This document shows positions 1 to 6,621 of a stretch of DNA of 12,709 bases, one piece after another. Under the pieces are notes generated by a model, which saw only the letters and a program-made list of their open reading frames with translations, made no database searches and was not told the origin of the DNA. This DNA is from DATKMG01 sp035541995. Its GTDB lineage: Bacteria; Acidobacteriota; Terriglobia; Versatilivoradales; Versatilivoraceae. The translations under genes were made by a program, and so were the position numbers. Location: assembly GCA_035541995.1 (NCBI GenBank), contig DATKMG010000649.1, forward strand, positions 1 to 12,709. The letters are read 5' to 3'. Each line of letters starts with the position of its first letter. The first letter of the stretch is position 1.

Positions 1-1
1 T

Positions 2-751
2 ATGGTGGATCCCACAAAGCACAGCGAGTTCACGGGAGCGCCAGCGAAAATAGAACCCAAACAAGGTGGGAAATTCACCCTCTACAATGGACAACTCACG
101 GGGACATTCGTTGAGATTCAACCCAATCAACGCCTGGTCCAGGAATGGCGGGCTGCGAATTGGCCGGCAGGGCACTTTTCGCAACTCACTTTCAGTCCTC
201 TGGCTGAGGGACGGCACACACAGTTATCGATGGTCCACAGCGGCGTGCCGGCTGAACGATTCGAAGAAATCAATCACGGCTGGCGTGACTATTACTGGAA
301 TAAGATGGCCGCTTATTTCCGGGAAAAGAAGGTCGCGGTGGTGCGCCGATTCATGGAGGAGTTCAAAAACAAAGCAAATCTCGACATTGTGGATGAGCTG
401 TTCACCCCGGATTTCGTGCTGCACTTGCCGGGAAGCGGCCCTTTGGTCGGCCCGAGCGCTCAAAAGGCAGTCGGGAAGGCCGTATTTGATGCGTTCTCAA
501 AAGTTCACGTCACGGTCATTGACACTATTGTCGAGGGAGATCGCGTGGTGGAACGTCATAGAGCCGAGGCCGTTCATACCGGAGAATTCAACGGGATACC
601 GGCAACTGGCAGGCAGGTATACTGGACTGAAAATCACATCTATCGTCTGGTGAAAGGTAAGGTTGCAGAAACCTGGTCAGAGGTAAGCTTTCACGATCTG
701 ATGGCTCAGGTAGCGTCGGCGCAGAAGAAGTCGGCGGGCCGGGAGGGTTGA
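2..751 (+). CDS. AHSA1 (SRPBCC) domain fused to SnoaL-like domain, 5'-truncated
   Basis: The open frame enters from the window edge, so the true start is missing. Residues 1-108 match the later part of an AHSA1/START-like domain: a GGKFTLYNG strand, an EWR...NWPAGHFS segment, a SGVPAE motif and a closing GW..YYWNKM helix. The usual first strand and helix, about 35-40 residues, would lie upstream. From about residue 112 a SnoaL-like or ester-cyclase domain follows without a linker: a long first helix, LFTPDFVLHLPG, VEGDRVVERHRAEAVHTGEF, then GRQVYWTENHIYRLVKGKVAETWSE. AHSA1 folds bind hydrophobic ligands or act as Hsp90 co-chaperone-like modules, and SnoaL folds include cyclases and many uncharacterised small-ligand proteins. 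The actual substrate cannot be read. No signal peptide can be judged because the N-terminus is missing. The fusion within one frame is the unusual point; both domains are normally separate proteins. Confidence 0.8.
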   Translation: MVDPTKHSEFTGAPAKIEPKQGGKFTLYNGQLTGTFVEIQPNQRLVQEWRAANWPAGHFSQLTFSPLAEGRHTQLSMVHSGVPAERFEEINHGWRDYYWNKMAAYFREKKVAVVRRFMEEFKNKANLDIVDELFTPDFVLHLPGSGPLVGPSAQKAVGKAVFDAFSKVHVTVIDTIVEGDRVVERHRAEAVHTGEFNGIPATGRQVYWTENHIYRLVKGKVAETWSEVSFHDLMAQVASAQKKSAGREG

Positions 752-840
752 GTTCCAGGCGAAGATGCTCATGACGCATACCAGGGGTGTGATAGATCGA
801 AGCTTCACTGATAGTAGCAGAATTTAGTGTCCATCCTCTC

Positions 841-862
841 TGCCACCCCTACCGGGGTGGGA
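841..862. repeat. Short GC-rich palindrome (REP-like)
   Basis: CCACCCC at 843-849 pairs perfectly with GGGGTGG at 854-860 across a four-base TACC loop. The hairpin lies in the gap after the AHSA1-SnoaL gene. It is framed by AGTGTCC at 826-832 and its inverse GGACACT at 895-901. No T-run follows on either strand, so it is not a clear intrinsic terminator. It resembles extragenic palindromes seen in many copies in some bacterial genomes, but copy number cannot be tested here. Confidence 0.5.
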
Positions 863-941
863 TGAACCAGGGGATTCTCTCCATTGTCCATTCGGGACAC
901 TGGAGTCATGACATTTTTGAGGAAGCTGGAGCGTCTTTTAT

Positions 942-1100
942 GGAGTGCGCCGGCAGAGCATGGGACGGCGGTCCCATGCGACGATGGCGCTTTGGCTCGG
1001 ACTGGCCAAAGAGGCTCTGGATCAGCGGTTCCAGCTGGCTACTCGAATCCAAAGCGGTGTCGCACGCGGGACCGTTGTCCCGCGCTTGGCACCGCAGTCC
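942..1100. repeat. Inner long imperfect palindrome
   Basis: The left arm 942-995 and the right arm 1049-1100 are reverse complements with scattered mismatches. Shared blocks include GGA-TGCG at the outer tips, GGGAC..CGGTCCC in the middle and GCTTTGG at the inner edge. Each arm holds its own hairpin: CATGGGAC-GGC-GTCCCATG at 959-977 on the left and GCGGGAC-CGTT-GTCCCGC near 1066-1083 on the right. CTGGA/TCCAG at 1017-1021 and 1030-1034 extends the symmetry towards the centre. Confidence 0.6.
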
Positions 1101-1172
1101 AAGAGATGACTCTGCGCTGAGAACACACTTCGTTTCTTGAGTGCCGTGGGGCGTGAACGAAGCGACAAATTT

Positions 1173-1245
1173 TCGAGAAGTCCAGCGGCTGGATGCCGCG
1201 GGCGGCGCCCTGGGCTAAGGTCCAACGCCCCGCTGGGGCTCTCGA
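1173..1245. repeat. Second inner inverted repeat
   Basis: TCGAGAAGTCCAGCGG at 1173-1188 matches the reverse complement of 1230-1245 at 13 of 16 positions. The interior is GC-rich, with a GGCGGCGCC core near 1201. Immediately outside the right arm a small hairpin, GGAGG...CCTCC (about 1247-1262), is inserted. This is the second nested palindrome of the 883-1307 element. Confidence 0.45.
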
Positions 1246-1353
1246 AGGAGGAAGCCGCCTCCTGCCGCTTCATAAATGTCCAAACCGCAGTGTCCCTTCC
1301 GGACAATAACTTGTCACTAAATTCCGCTGCTCTTTCCAGTTTGTTGTCGTTGC

Positions 1354-3192
1354 TCACCACGCCAGGGCCTGGGCTGATACCCGTGGATCCGCTCCTGCAC
1401 TGAGCGTACCGCTAACCGGATCGACCATGATAGCGGCACTGCTGCCCATCGTCCAGGGACCGTTCACAATAAGTCTGTGCCCCCTTCTAACCAGGTCGGC
1501 GCGTACCGATTGCGAGATCCGGTCTTCAACACTTAGTTCTCCGGGATACATGGTGTGCGGAAAAGGTGAGGATGGGAAACTGCGGGTCGACCAACGAGGT
1601 GCCTCAATTGCCTGTTGGACGTCCATACCAAATTCTACGATGTTGAGAAGCGTCTGCATCGTTCGCATGCACTGGTCGTCGCCTCCGGGGCTTCCTGTGA
1701 CCAGGAAGAGCTTGTTGTCCTTCATCACCAAGGTGCTCTGAAGCGTGCTGCGGGGACGCTTGCCGGGTTCCAGCGCATTGGCATGGCCGGGAACCAGCGA
1801 GTAATAATCGCCTCGGCAATTGAGGATGAACCCAAGGTTCCCCAACACCATCTTGCTGCCAAAAGTGCTGTGCAAGCTCGGAGTGAATGAGATTGCATTC
1901 CTCTGTTGATCCACGACCGCAATATAGCTCGTATCACCTTGATGGTTTGCACCTCCTGCCATCGTGACGTCCAAAGGACGGTCCAGCACGTCGAACCCTG
2001 TCATGTACTGTTCCGCAACCCCTGGGCGGAATTCCAGCGAAGCCTTCTCGGGTGAAATCAACTTGCGCCGATCCTCCGCGTAACGCTTCGACAACAATCC
2101 TTCGTAGGGTATTCGAATAAAATCCATGTCTCCCAGATATTTGTCCCGATCTGCCATTGCCAGCTTCATGGCTTCGACGGAAGTGTGGATGTAGTCGACG
2201 CTATTGTGGCCCATGGCCTTGAGGTTGTAACCTTCCAGCAAATTCAGAGCGAAGAGTTCCGCTGGGCCCTGCCCGGCAGAAGGATTCTTATACACCTCGT
2301 AACCCCGGTAGTTGATGGAGATGGGTTCTTCGACCTTGGCCGTATAACTGGCAAAATCCTCGTACCGGAAGAGTCCTCCATTCCGTTCGGAGAATTCCGC
2401 CATCTCGCGAGCAATATCTCCCTTGTAGAACCGATCGCGTGCCGCTCGCAATCCAGCTTCGCGCCCGTTGACAGCCTCCTTCTTCTCTGCTTCCACGAGC
2501 CGGCGCAGTGTGCGGGCAAGATCAGGATTTGCGAAGATATCACCGGCCTTCCATTTTTTCCCGCCGGGTGCATATACTCGAGCACTCGACGGGTACTTGA
2601 GCAACCGTTCGCTTCCCATGAGTCGGGCGTAGTTCTCGGAGAGTGGGTATCCCCGCTCGGCCAGGTCGATGGCAGGCGCCAAGACCTCAGCAAATGTTTT
2701 GGTTCCCCAACGCGAGAGCATAATGGTCCAGGCATCGATTACACCCGGGACGGTCGCCGAAAGAAGAGTGTCGTCGACGGGGATTTTTCCGTCCTGGTTC
2801 TTCTTGTACCAATCGATGGTCGCCAGCTTTGGGGCTGTACCTTCAGCATTCAACGACCAGACTTTTTTCGCACGAGCATCATAGATCAGCAAAACCGCGT
2901 CGCTTCCGATGCTGTTGTTCGCTCCGTCCACCAGACCGAGGACAGCCTGGCCTGCCACGATGGCATCAAATGCGTTACCTCCATTGCGCAGGATTCGTTC
3001 TGCAGCCATACTGGCCTGGGAGGCCATGGATGCCACGGCATACTGCGCACCACGTATGACCGGATGCATCGTTTGCCGGGAATCAACCGAGTCGACAATC
3101 ACCCGTTCATATCGTTGTTGCGCCAGCGAGTCATTCAGCCCCGCAGACAAGAAAGCGAAGGCAAGCAGAAGCAGGAGTCGTTTGAATTGCAT
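1354..3192 (-). CDS. Gamma-glutamyltransferase-fold Ntn hydrolase, exported
   Basis: 612 residues, with a Sec signal peptide (basic MQFKR, then a leucine-rich core, cleavage near residue 25). The family makes a proenzyme that cuts itself before a catalytic Thr to give two subunits, then transfers or hydrolyses gamma-glutamyl groups in the periplasm. The processing motif is GDTSYIAVVD with catalytic Thr421, and the oxyanion-hole motif SPGG is at 501-504. KRPRST and the AIEAPRW segment also fit. By hand alignment to E. coli Ggt, the residues that grip the glutamate are changed: the RETAP arginine is Glu117 (AEGTAP), and the positions of Asn411, Gln430 and Asp433 are His441, Arg460 and Tyr463. 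Self-processing is therefore likely, but true gamma-glutamyl specificity is doubtful. The start is supported by AGGGGGG about 8 bases upstream. Confidence 0.87.
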   Translation of the reverse strand: MQFKRLLLLLAFAFLSAGLNDSLAQQRYERVIVDSVDSRQTMHPVIRGAQYAVASMASQASMAAERILRNGGNAFDAIVAGQAVLGLVDGANNSIGSDAVLLIYDARAKKVWSLNAEGTAPKLATIDWYKKNQDGKIPVDDTLLSATVPGVIDAWTIMLSRWGTKTFAEVLAPAIDLAERGYPLSENYARLMGSERLLKYPSSARVYAPGGKKWKAGDIFANPDLARTLRRLVEAEKKEAVNGREAGLRAARDRFYKGDIAREMAEFSERNGGLFRYEDFASYTAKVEEPISINYRGYEVYKNPSAGQGPAELFALNLLEGYNLKAMGHNSVDYIHTSVEAMKLAMADRDKYLGDMDFIRIPYEGLLSKRYAEDRRKLISPEKASLEFRPGVAEQYMTGFDVLDRPLDVTMAGGANHQGDTSYIAVVDQQRNAISFTPSLHSTFGSKMVLGNLGFILNCRGDYYSLVPGHANALEPGKRPRSTLQSTLVMKDNKLFLVTGSPGGDDQCMRTMQTLLNIVEFGMDVQQAIEAPRWSTRSFPSSPFPHTMYPGELSVEDRISQSVRADLVRRGHRLIVNGPWTMGSSAAIMVDPVSGTLSAGADPRVSAQALAW

Positions 3193-3215
3193 CGTGGTTT
3201 CCCCCCTAATTGATG

Positions 3216-3243
3216 AGTATCATAGAGCTCGGACCTTTTTCAA
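3216..3243 (-). promoter_or_regulatory. Candidate sigma70 promoter for the GGT-like gene
   Basis: Read on the minus strand, TTGAAA (plus 3238-3243) is followed after 16 bases by GATACT (plus 3216-3221). This gives a -35 with 5 of 6 and a -10 with 4 of 6 consensus bases. It sits 23 bases before the GGT-like start codon, so the leader would be very short. It is a pattern match only. Confidence 0.3.
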
Positions 3244-3272
3244 GCTCTCCTCATGAGATCAGGAGGTGAGGT

Positions 3273-3374
3273 ATGCCACTATATTCTGCAAGTATCGGTA
3301 TTAGACGCAGACTTCTTCTTATTGCCCGTCAGAGGGGCGGCCTGTTTTTAGAAACCTTTCCATCCAGGCATTGA
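3273..3374 (+). other. Possible 33-codon ORF behind a perfect Shine-Dalgarno
   Basis: AGGAGGTGA at 3261-3269 is an exact anti-SD match, six bases (counted from AGGAGG) before ATG at 3273. The frame runs 33 codons to TGA at 3372, is rich in Arg and Leu in the middle (IRRRLLLIARQR), and overlaps the 3' end of the esterase gene in antisense. CTCCT at 3247-3251 could pair with AGGAG at 3261-3265 and hide the site. No homologue is recognised; chance is quite possible. Confidence 0.2.
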
Positions 3375-4659
3375 GAATGTCGACCTGTTCCTTGACCTGT
3401 CCATGTCCGGTTTCAAGCGCGAGCACAAGTTTCTTGGTGGCTGAAATCACATTGTAGGCCGAGTACATTGAAGTCGGTGGGCAGGTTTCATCGTTATAGC
3501 CCCAGGAGTAAATGCCGGGAACCTTGACGCGGCGCGCAAAATTGACTACATCGTAGTATTTTGAGGTTTCTATTTTCTCCTGGGTCCGATTGGAGCCGGT
3601 GTCTTTAGCACGAAACATGTGAGGCCAGCCTCCTGCCCGCCCGTGCAAATAACCGGTCAGGTCGCACAGTGCCGGATAATATGCGGCCAGCGCATTGACC
3701 CGTGGGTCCAATGCCGCAGTCACAATCGACAACGCTCCACCCTGGCTGCCGCCAGTAACGCCCAAGACTTTTCCGTTCCAGCGAGGATGAGTCACCAGGT
3801 AATCGTTAGCCCGAACGCAACCCAGATAGACACGACGATAGTAATACCGATCGCGGGAATCCAGATTGTAGGTGGGATATCCATTGAGGGCCCCGTGTGC
3901 AAGGGCGTCGTACACCTTAGAGTCGAGGTTGACAGGAAGGCCGTGAATACCGATTTGAAATGTGATTACACCCTTCTCAGCCATTTCGACCAATCCACGA
4001 TAAGCCCTGACACCTGCACCCGGCACCGCCAGCAAAGCCGGATACTTGCCTTCTGCTCTTGGTTCGCAAAGGATTCCGTAGATTCGGCTGGGGGAGTCTT
4101 CATCGATGGAGACATTCTGCAAGCTGACGTGATAGACGTCGACACTGGGGGTACAATATTCTGGTAGCAAGGTTTGTTGGGCTTCCAGAGGTAGTTTGGC
4201 CAACATCTCCTTACCCGCTTTCCAGAACGCATCAAAATCCGCTGGATCTTCAGTGGTGGGTTGAATGGCATTGGGATTGAACCCAGCCGTACCTAATCCT
4301 CTGTATGTTTTTCCGTCCACTTCGAGAGTGGCAATACACCTCAGGAACCCGGGCTCGTTCATGGTTCCCGTCACCGTCAGGCCCTCAGAAGGCAGGGCAA
4401 CTGTTTCTGAGACAGAAGGCTCCATCATTTCCGGCCCGATGTGGTAAGTCACCTTCACATTACTCAGGGGATGACCGTCACGTAAGGTGCCGATTCGGAA
4501 TTTGGCTTGCTGTCCTGGCGAGTATGTCCAATCGGGATGGTCTGGCACCACCAGCACTCGAACCTGGCCTGTCTGCTGCTGCGCGGTCGCCAGTAGTACT
4601 GACAGGAAGAGAGCGACAAGGACAAAGCGGAGAAAACGGCCCACAGTATTGCTGGTCAT
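3319..4659 (-). CDS. Secreted acetylxylan esterase-like alpha/beta hydrolase (CE7/AXE1 type)
   Basis: 446 residues with a Sec signal (basic FLRF, then VLVALFLSVLLATA, cleavage near 26). Residues ~27-140 look like a beta-sandwich leader domain (a YSPGQQAKFRI...VTYHIGPE segment). Residues ~150-446 are an alpha/beta hydrolase of the AXE1/cephalosporin-C deacetylase type, which removes acetyl groups from xylan or oligosaccharides. The catalytic set is visible: nucleophile Ser305 in GGSQGG, Asp390 in YNDETCPPT and His419 in ETGHGQ. Classical CE7 enzymes are about 320 residues and carry an RGQ motif before the nucleophile and a His-Glu after it; here the first region reads GIHGLP and the second GHGQ, so this is a divergent branch. 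GGAGG lies 7 bases before the ATG. The GGT-like gene starts 126 bases downstream, so the two are not tightly coupled. Confidence 0.85.
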   Translation of the reverse strand: MTSNTVGRFLRFVLVALFLSVLLATAQQQTGQVRVLVVPDHPDWTYSPGQQAKFRIGTLRDGHPLSNVKVTYHIGPEMMEPSVSETVALPSEGLTVTGTMNEPGFLRCIATLEVDGKTYRGLGTAGFNPNAIQPTTEDPADFDAFWKAGKEMLAKLPLEAQQTLLPEYCTPSVDVYHVSLQNVSIDEDSPSRIYGILCEPRAEGKYPALLAVPGAGVRAYRGLVEMAEKGVITFQIGIHGLPVNLDSKVYDALAHGALNGYPTYNLDSRDRYYYRRVYLGCVRANDYLVTHPRWNGKVLGVTGGSQGGALSIVTAALDPRVNALAAYYPALCDLTGYLHGRAGGWPHMFRAKDTGSNRTQEKIETSKYYDVVNFARRVKVPGIYSWGYNDETCPPTSMYSAYNVISATKKLVLALETGHGQVKEQVDILNAWMERFLKTGRPSDGQ

Positions 4660-4720
4660 GAAAATCCTCCGGGAGAGTTATTGGATTCAGCTGTGGATAT
4701 TTCTATGAAAATCGAGTTTT

Positions 4721-4790
4721 GGTAGGGACGGCTGGCTCCAGCCGTCCTCACTTCTGAAAAGCGGCGCCGTGGGGCCACCGCGCCCTATCC
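4721..4790. repeat. Two-hairpin extragenic palindromic element
   Basis: GGACGGCTGG at 4726-4735 pairs perfectly with CCAGCCGTCC at 4738-4747 over a two-base loop. A second hairpin, GGCGCCGTGG at 4763-4772 with CCACCGCGCC at 4775-4784, matches at 9 of 10 positions. The pair is enclosed by GGTAGGG at 4721 and CCCTATCC at 4783-4790, which are nearly inverse. This arrangement, two GC-rich hairpins bracketed by GGTAGGG/CCCTACC, is one I associate with multicopy extragenic elements in Verrucomicrobia-like genomes, from memory and unverified. It lies upstream of the esterase start and downstream of the reductase stop, and may also affect transcription between them. Confidence 0.55.
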
Positions 4791-4798
4791 ATTTTCAT

Positions 4799-4829
4799 CC
4801 CCCGTGGTGACCTGAGATAGGTCATGGGG
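4799..4829 (-). terminator. Hairpin just after the aldo/keto reductase gene
   Basis: TGACCT at 4808-4813 pairs with AGGTCA at 4819-4824 over a GAGAT loop. CCCC at 4800-4803 and GGGG at 4826-4829 can extend the stem past an internal bulge. It begins 6 bases beyond the reductase stop codon on the minus strand, where a terminator would sit. There is no clear T-run after it, so it may instead protect the mRNA end. Confidence 0.3.
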
Positions 4830-4834
4830 CACTT

Positions 4835-5977
4835 TCATGCAAAAACATGCTGGGCGTGGCTAAGGCGACGGGAAATCTGGACTCCGTTGGGGCACTGGAT
4901 CGTGCAGTTGAGACAGTCGCCACACCGGACGTTTCGCAATTGCTTGGGAAGAGCCAGAAATTTCTCCCGCCCCAGATCAAATTGACCATAGCCTTCGGCA
5001 TAAGTGAGGTAACGCAACAGGTTGGCTACGGGAAGGCCCCGCGGACACAGGCCGCGGCAACTGCCGCACATTCGGCAATAGACCGGGGCCAGTTCCCTCA
5101 GGAAAGTATCTAGCAGGCTCTGGTCGGCCTCTGTAAAGGAAGAGGCCATCACACTAAAGTTCTGTTCCAATTGATCCGTGTCAACCATGCTGGGAATTGT
5201 CGTGTGCACCTTGGGATTCTTGAGGACCCACTTTAGTGCGGCCGGAGCGACTCTGGGCTTTAAATCCTTCTTCCCGTGCGCCATTACCTTCATAGCTACA
5301 ACTCCGACATTCGCCTGGTTGGCAGCATCGATAACTGCGTCGAGGCGGGAACCCATGGTGTAATTGTAGGTGATCAGCACGACGTCGAAAACACCAGCCT
5401 TGAGAGCAGCAGGAACCATGGTTTCCGCACTGTGAGTACTGATCCCGACGAATCGGGCCTTCCCCTGCTTCTTGGCGACCTGCACCGCTTCCAGAAGCCC
5501 GTGGTTAAGCGAAGCGGGCTCATCCTTGCTGTGCAAAAACCAGATATCAAGATAGTCGGTACGGAGTTCGTGCAAGCTGGTTTCGAGGTGTCCCAAGGCA
5601 GAATTCTGGTCCTCGGCCTCGCTCTTGCTGGAAAGCATGACGTACTTGCGCTTATTGCCCAGAGCGGCTCCAACCATGCGCTCGTTGTTGCCGTGCTGGT
5701 AGCTGCGTGCCGTATCGAAGTAATTAATGCCAAGGTCGACCGCCTTTTCAATGACGCTGGGATCGGAGGTAATCATGCATCCAAATCCCACGGTCGAAAG
5801 TTTCAACCCGGTTTTTCCCAGAATCCGGTATTGCAGGCCACCTTGAGCATTCACACCGGCAACGGTGTTTCCCTCTTTCGCGGTAAGGACGTTGAGGGAG
5901 GCATACTCTGCAAATGCCGAGGCCGGCACTACCATCCCGGCTGCAAGAAATTTCCGACGAGATAAGATATCGTTCAT
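4835..5977 (-). CDS. Tat-exported aldo/keto reductase with C-terminal 4Fe-4S motifs
   Basis: 380 residues from ATG at 5977, preferred over an in-frame GTG at 5995 because AAAGGTGG sits just before it. A twin-arginine leader (SRRKFLAAGM, ending near residue 24) implies export folded with cofactor. Residues ~48-290 form an aldo/keto reductase barrel with the full catalytic tetrad: Asp88 (YFDTARSY), Tyr93, Lys118 (SSKSE) and His149 (FLHS). Aldo/keto reductases reduce carbonyls with NAD(P)H. The C-terminus has two CxxCxxCxxxC motifs, Cys301/304/307/311 and Cys352/355/358/362, with the second followed by PNGV, as in ferredoxin-like 4Fe-4S domains that pass electrons. The substrate and electron partner are unknown. 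It stands alone: 211 bases separate it from the next gene upstream and 175 from the esterase downstream. Confidence 0.88.
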   Translation of the reverse strand: MNDILSRRKFLAAGMVVPASAFAEYASLNVLTAKEGNTVAGVNAQGGLQYRILGKTGLKLSTVGFGCMITSDPSVIEKAVDLGINYFDTARSYQHGNNERMVGAALGNKRKYVMLSSKSEAEDQNSALGHLETSLHELRTDYLDIWFLHSKDEPASLNHGLLEAVQVAKKQGKARFVGISTHSAETMVPAALKAGVFDVVLITYNYTMGSRLDAVIDAANQANVGVVAMKVMAHGKKDLKPRVAPAALKWVLKNPKVHTTIPSMVDTDQLEQNFSVMASSFTEADQSLLDTFLRELAPVYCRMCGSCRGLCPRGLPVANLLRYLTYAEGYGQFDLGREKFLALPKQLRNVRCGDCLNCTIQCPNGVQISRRLSHAQHVFA

Positions 5978-6188
5978 GATTCCACCTTTCCCCACCAGAC
6001 TGCTGGGTCGAATGATCGTCCTGCGCCATAAGTATATACGGACAGACCTATCGCCGTGCTTAAATCTTTAGCGCAACCCGGGCTAAGCTTGTCTGGTGGA
6101 CGGGAAGGGGAGAAACCGTTTAGAATTCCTTTTCAGATGTGAACGAAGAGGACAACACACGGGAATGAACTCTGTGAGGGAGCCTGTT

Positions 6189-6443
6189 ATGCCGACATAT
6201 GACATTAAGCTGTTTCCGCTTTTCGGATTGGAATTTCACGGAATTGAAGCAGACACCCCGGAGTCAGCACTCCGCAAGATCCAGGAGAAGATCACTTTTT
6301 GCCACAATTATTTGATGGCCCTCTCAGAGGCCGATCCACTATCGATTGTGCTGAAGGGCGATATGACCACTTATCGCGTCGAGGAACGAGGTACCGAGAA
6401 GTGTCAATGGATAGCAACCCAAGAGGAAGGGGTCGGTGCATGA
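6189..6443 (+). CDS. Small hypothetical protein
   Basis: 84 residues, not recognised. I chose ATG at 6189 because GAGGGAG lies about 8 bases before it; earlier in-frame starts at 6165 and 6096 lack such a site. The protein has no signal peptide or membrane segment. It begins with a strand (PTYDIKLFPLFGLEFHGIEA), continues with an amphipathic helix (SALRKIQEKI...YLMALSEA) and ends with strands (SIVLKGDMTTYRVEE, KCQWIATQ). It holds two cysteines. The alternation of strand and helix, and codon use that reads like a real gene, favour expression, but no function can be given. It is the only plus-strand gene between 752 and 8779 and points towards the 3' end of the racemase gene. Confidence 0.5.
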   Translation: MPTYDIKLFPLFGLEFHGIEADTPESALRKIQEKITFCHNYLMALSEADPLSIVLKGDMTTYRVEERGTEKCQWIATQEEGVGA

Positions 6444-6621
6444 AGAGACACCTTAATTCCAGTTGCTGTTTGTAGGATTTGCTTCTAAGGGAGAACCCGG
6501 ACTCGCATGCCATCTATCCAGCAACGGCGCAGGCAGCGCTGGACAGCTTTCGCGGCAAAAAAAGGCAGCCGGAGTTCTGACCGGGGATGGAGGAGGTCGG
6601 GTTGCTTCAGGCTCGCACGCC

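Larger units (their letters stand above)
883..1307. repeat. Nested inverted-repeat element, MITE-like
   Basis: The ends are inverted copies. ATTGTCC-N5-GGGACACTG at 883-902 matches the reverse complement of 1288-1307, and the similarity continues inward (ACATTT near 911 against AAATGT near 1274, then AAGC against GCTT). Each tip is itself a small palindrome, TGTCC-N5-GGACA at 885-899 and 1291-1305. Inside lie two further inverted structures, at 942-1100 and 1173-1245. No reading frame in the stretch looks like a protein. The 425 bases fill most of the gap between the AHSA1-SnoaL gene and the 3' end of the GGT-like gene. I see no target-site duplication. A non-autonomous mobile element or a composite of extragenic palindromes is the best reading; a structured RNA is an alternative. 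Confidence 0.5.

Noticed and set aside
862..1140. Short plus-strand frames in the gap after the first gene
   Set aside because: They run through the nested inverted repeat; such frames arise from GC-rich palindromes and show no protein pattern.
2185..3213. Plus-strand 342-codon open frame
   Set aside because: It lies antisense to the GGT-like gene, has no ribosome site or family pattern, and the minus-strand protein is clear.
5276..5965. Plus-strand 229-codon open frame
   Set aside because: Antisense shadow of the aldo/keto reductase, whose catalytic and cluster motifs are all on the minus strand.
5992..6099. Nine-base inverted repeat CCACCAGAC / GTCTGGTGG, about 90 bases apart
   Set aside because: Short and widely spaced; could be chance, with no linked promoter or operator pattern.
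6557..6590. Possible terminator for the racemase gene (seven-base T-run on the minus strand)
   Set aside because: The stem before it is only CCGG/CCGG with an eight-base loop, too weak to call.
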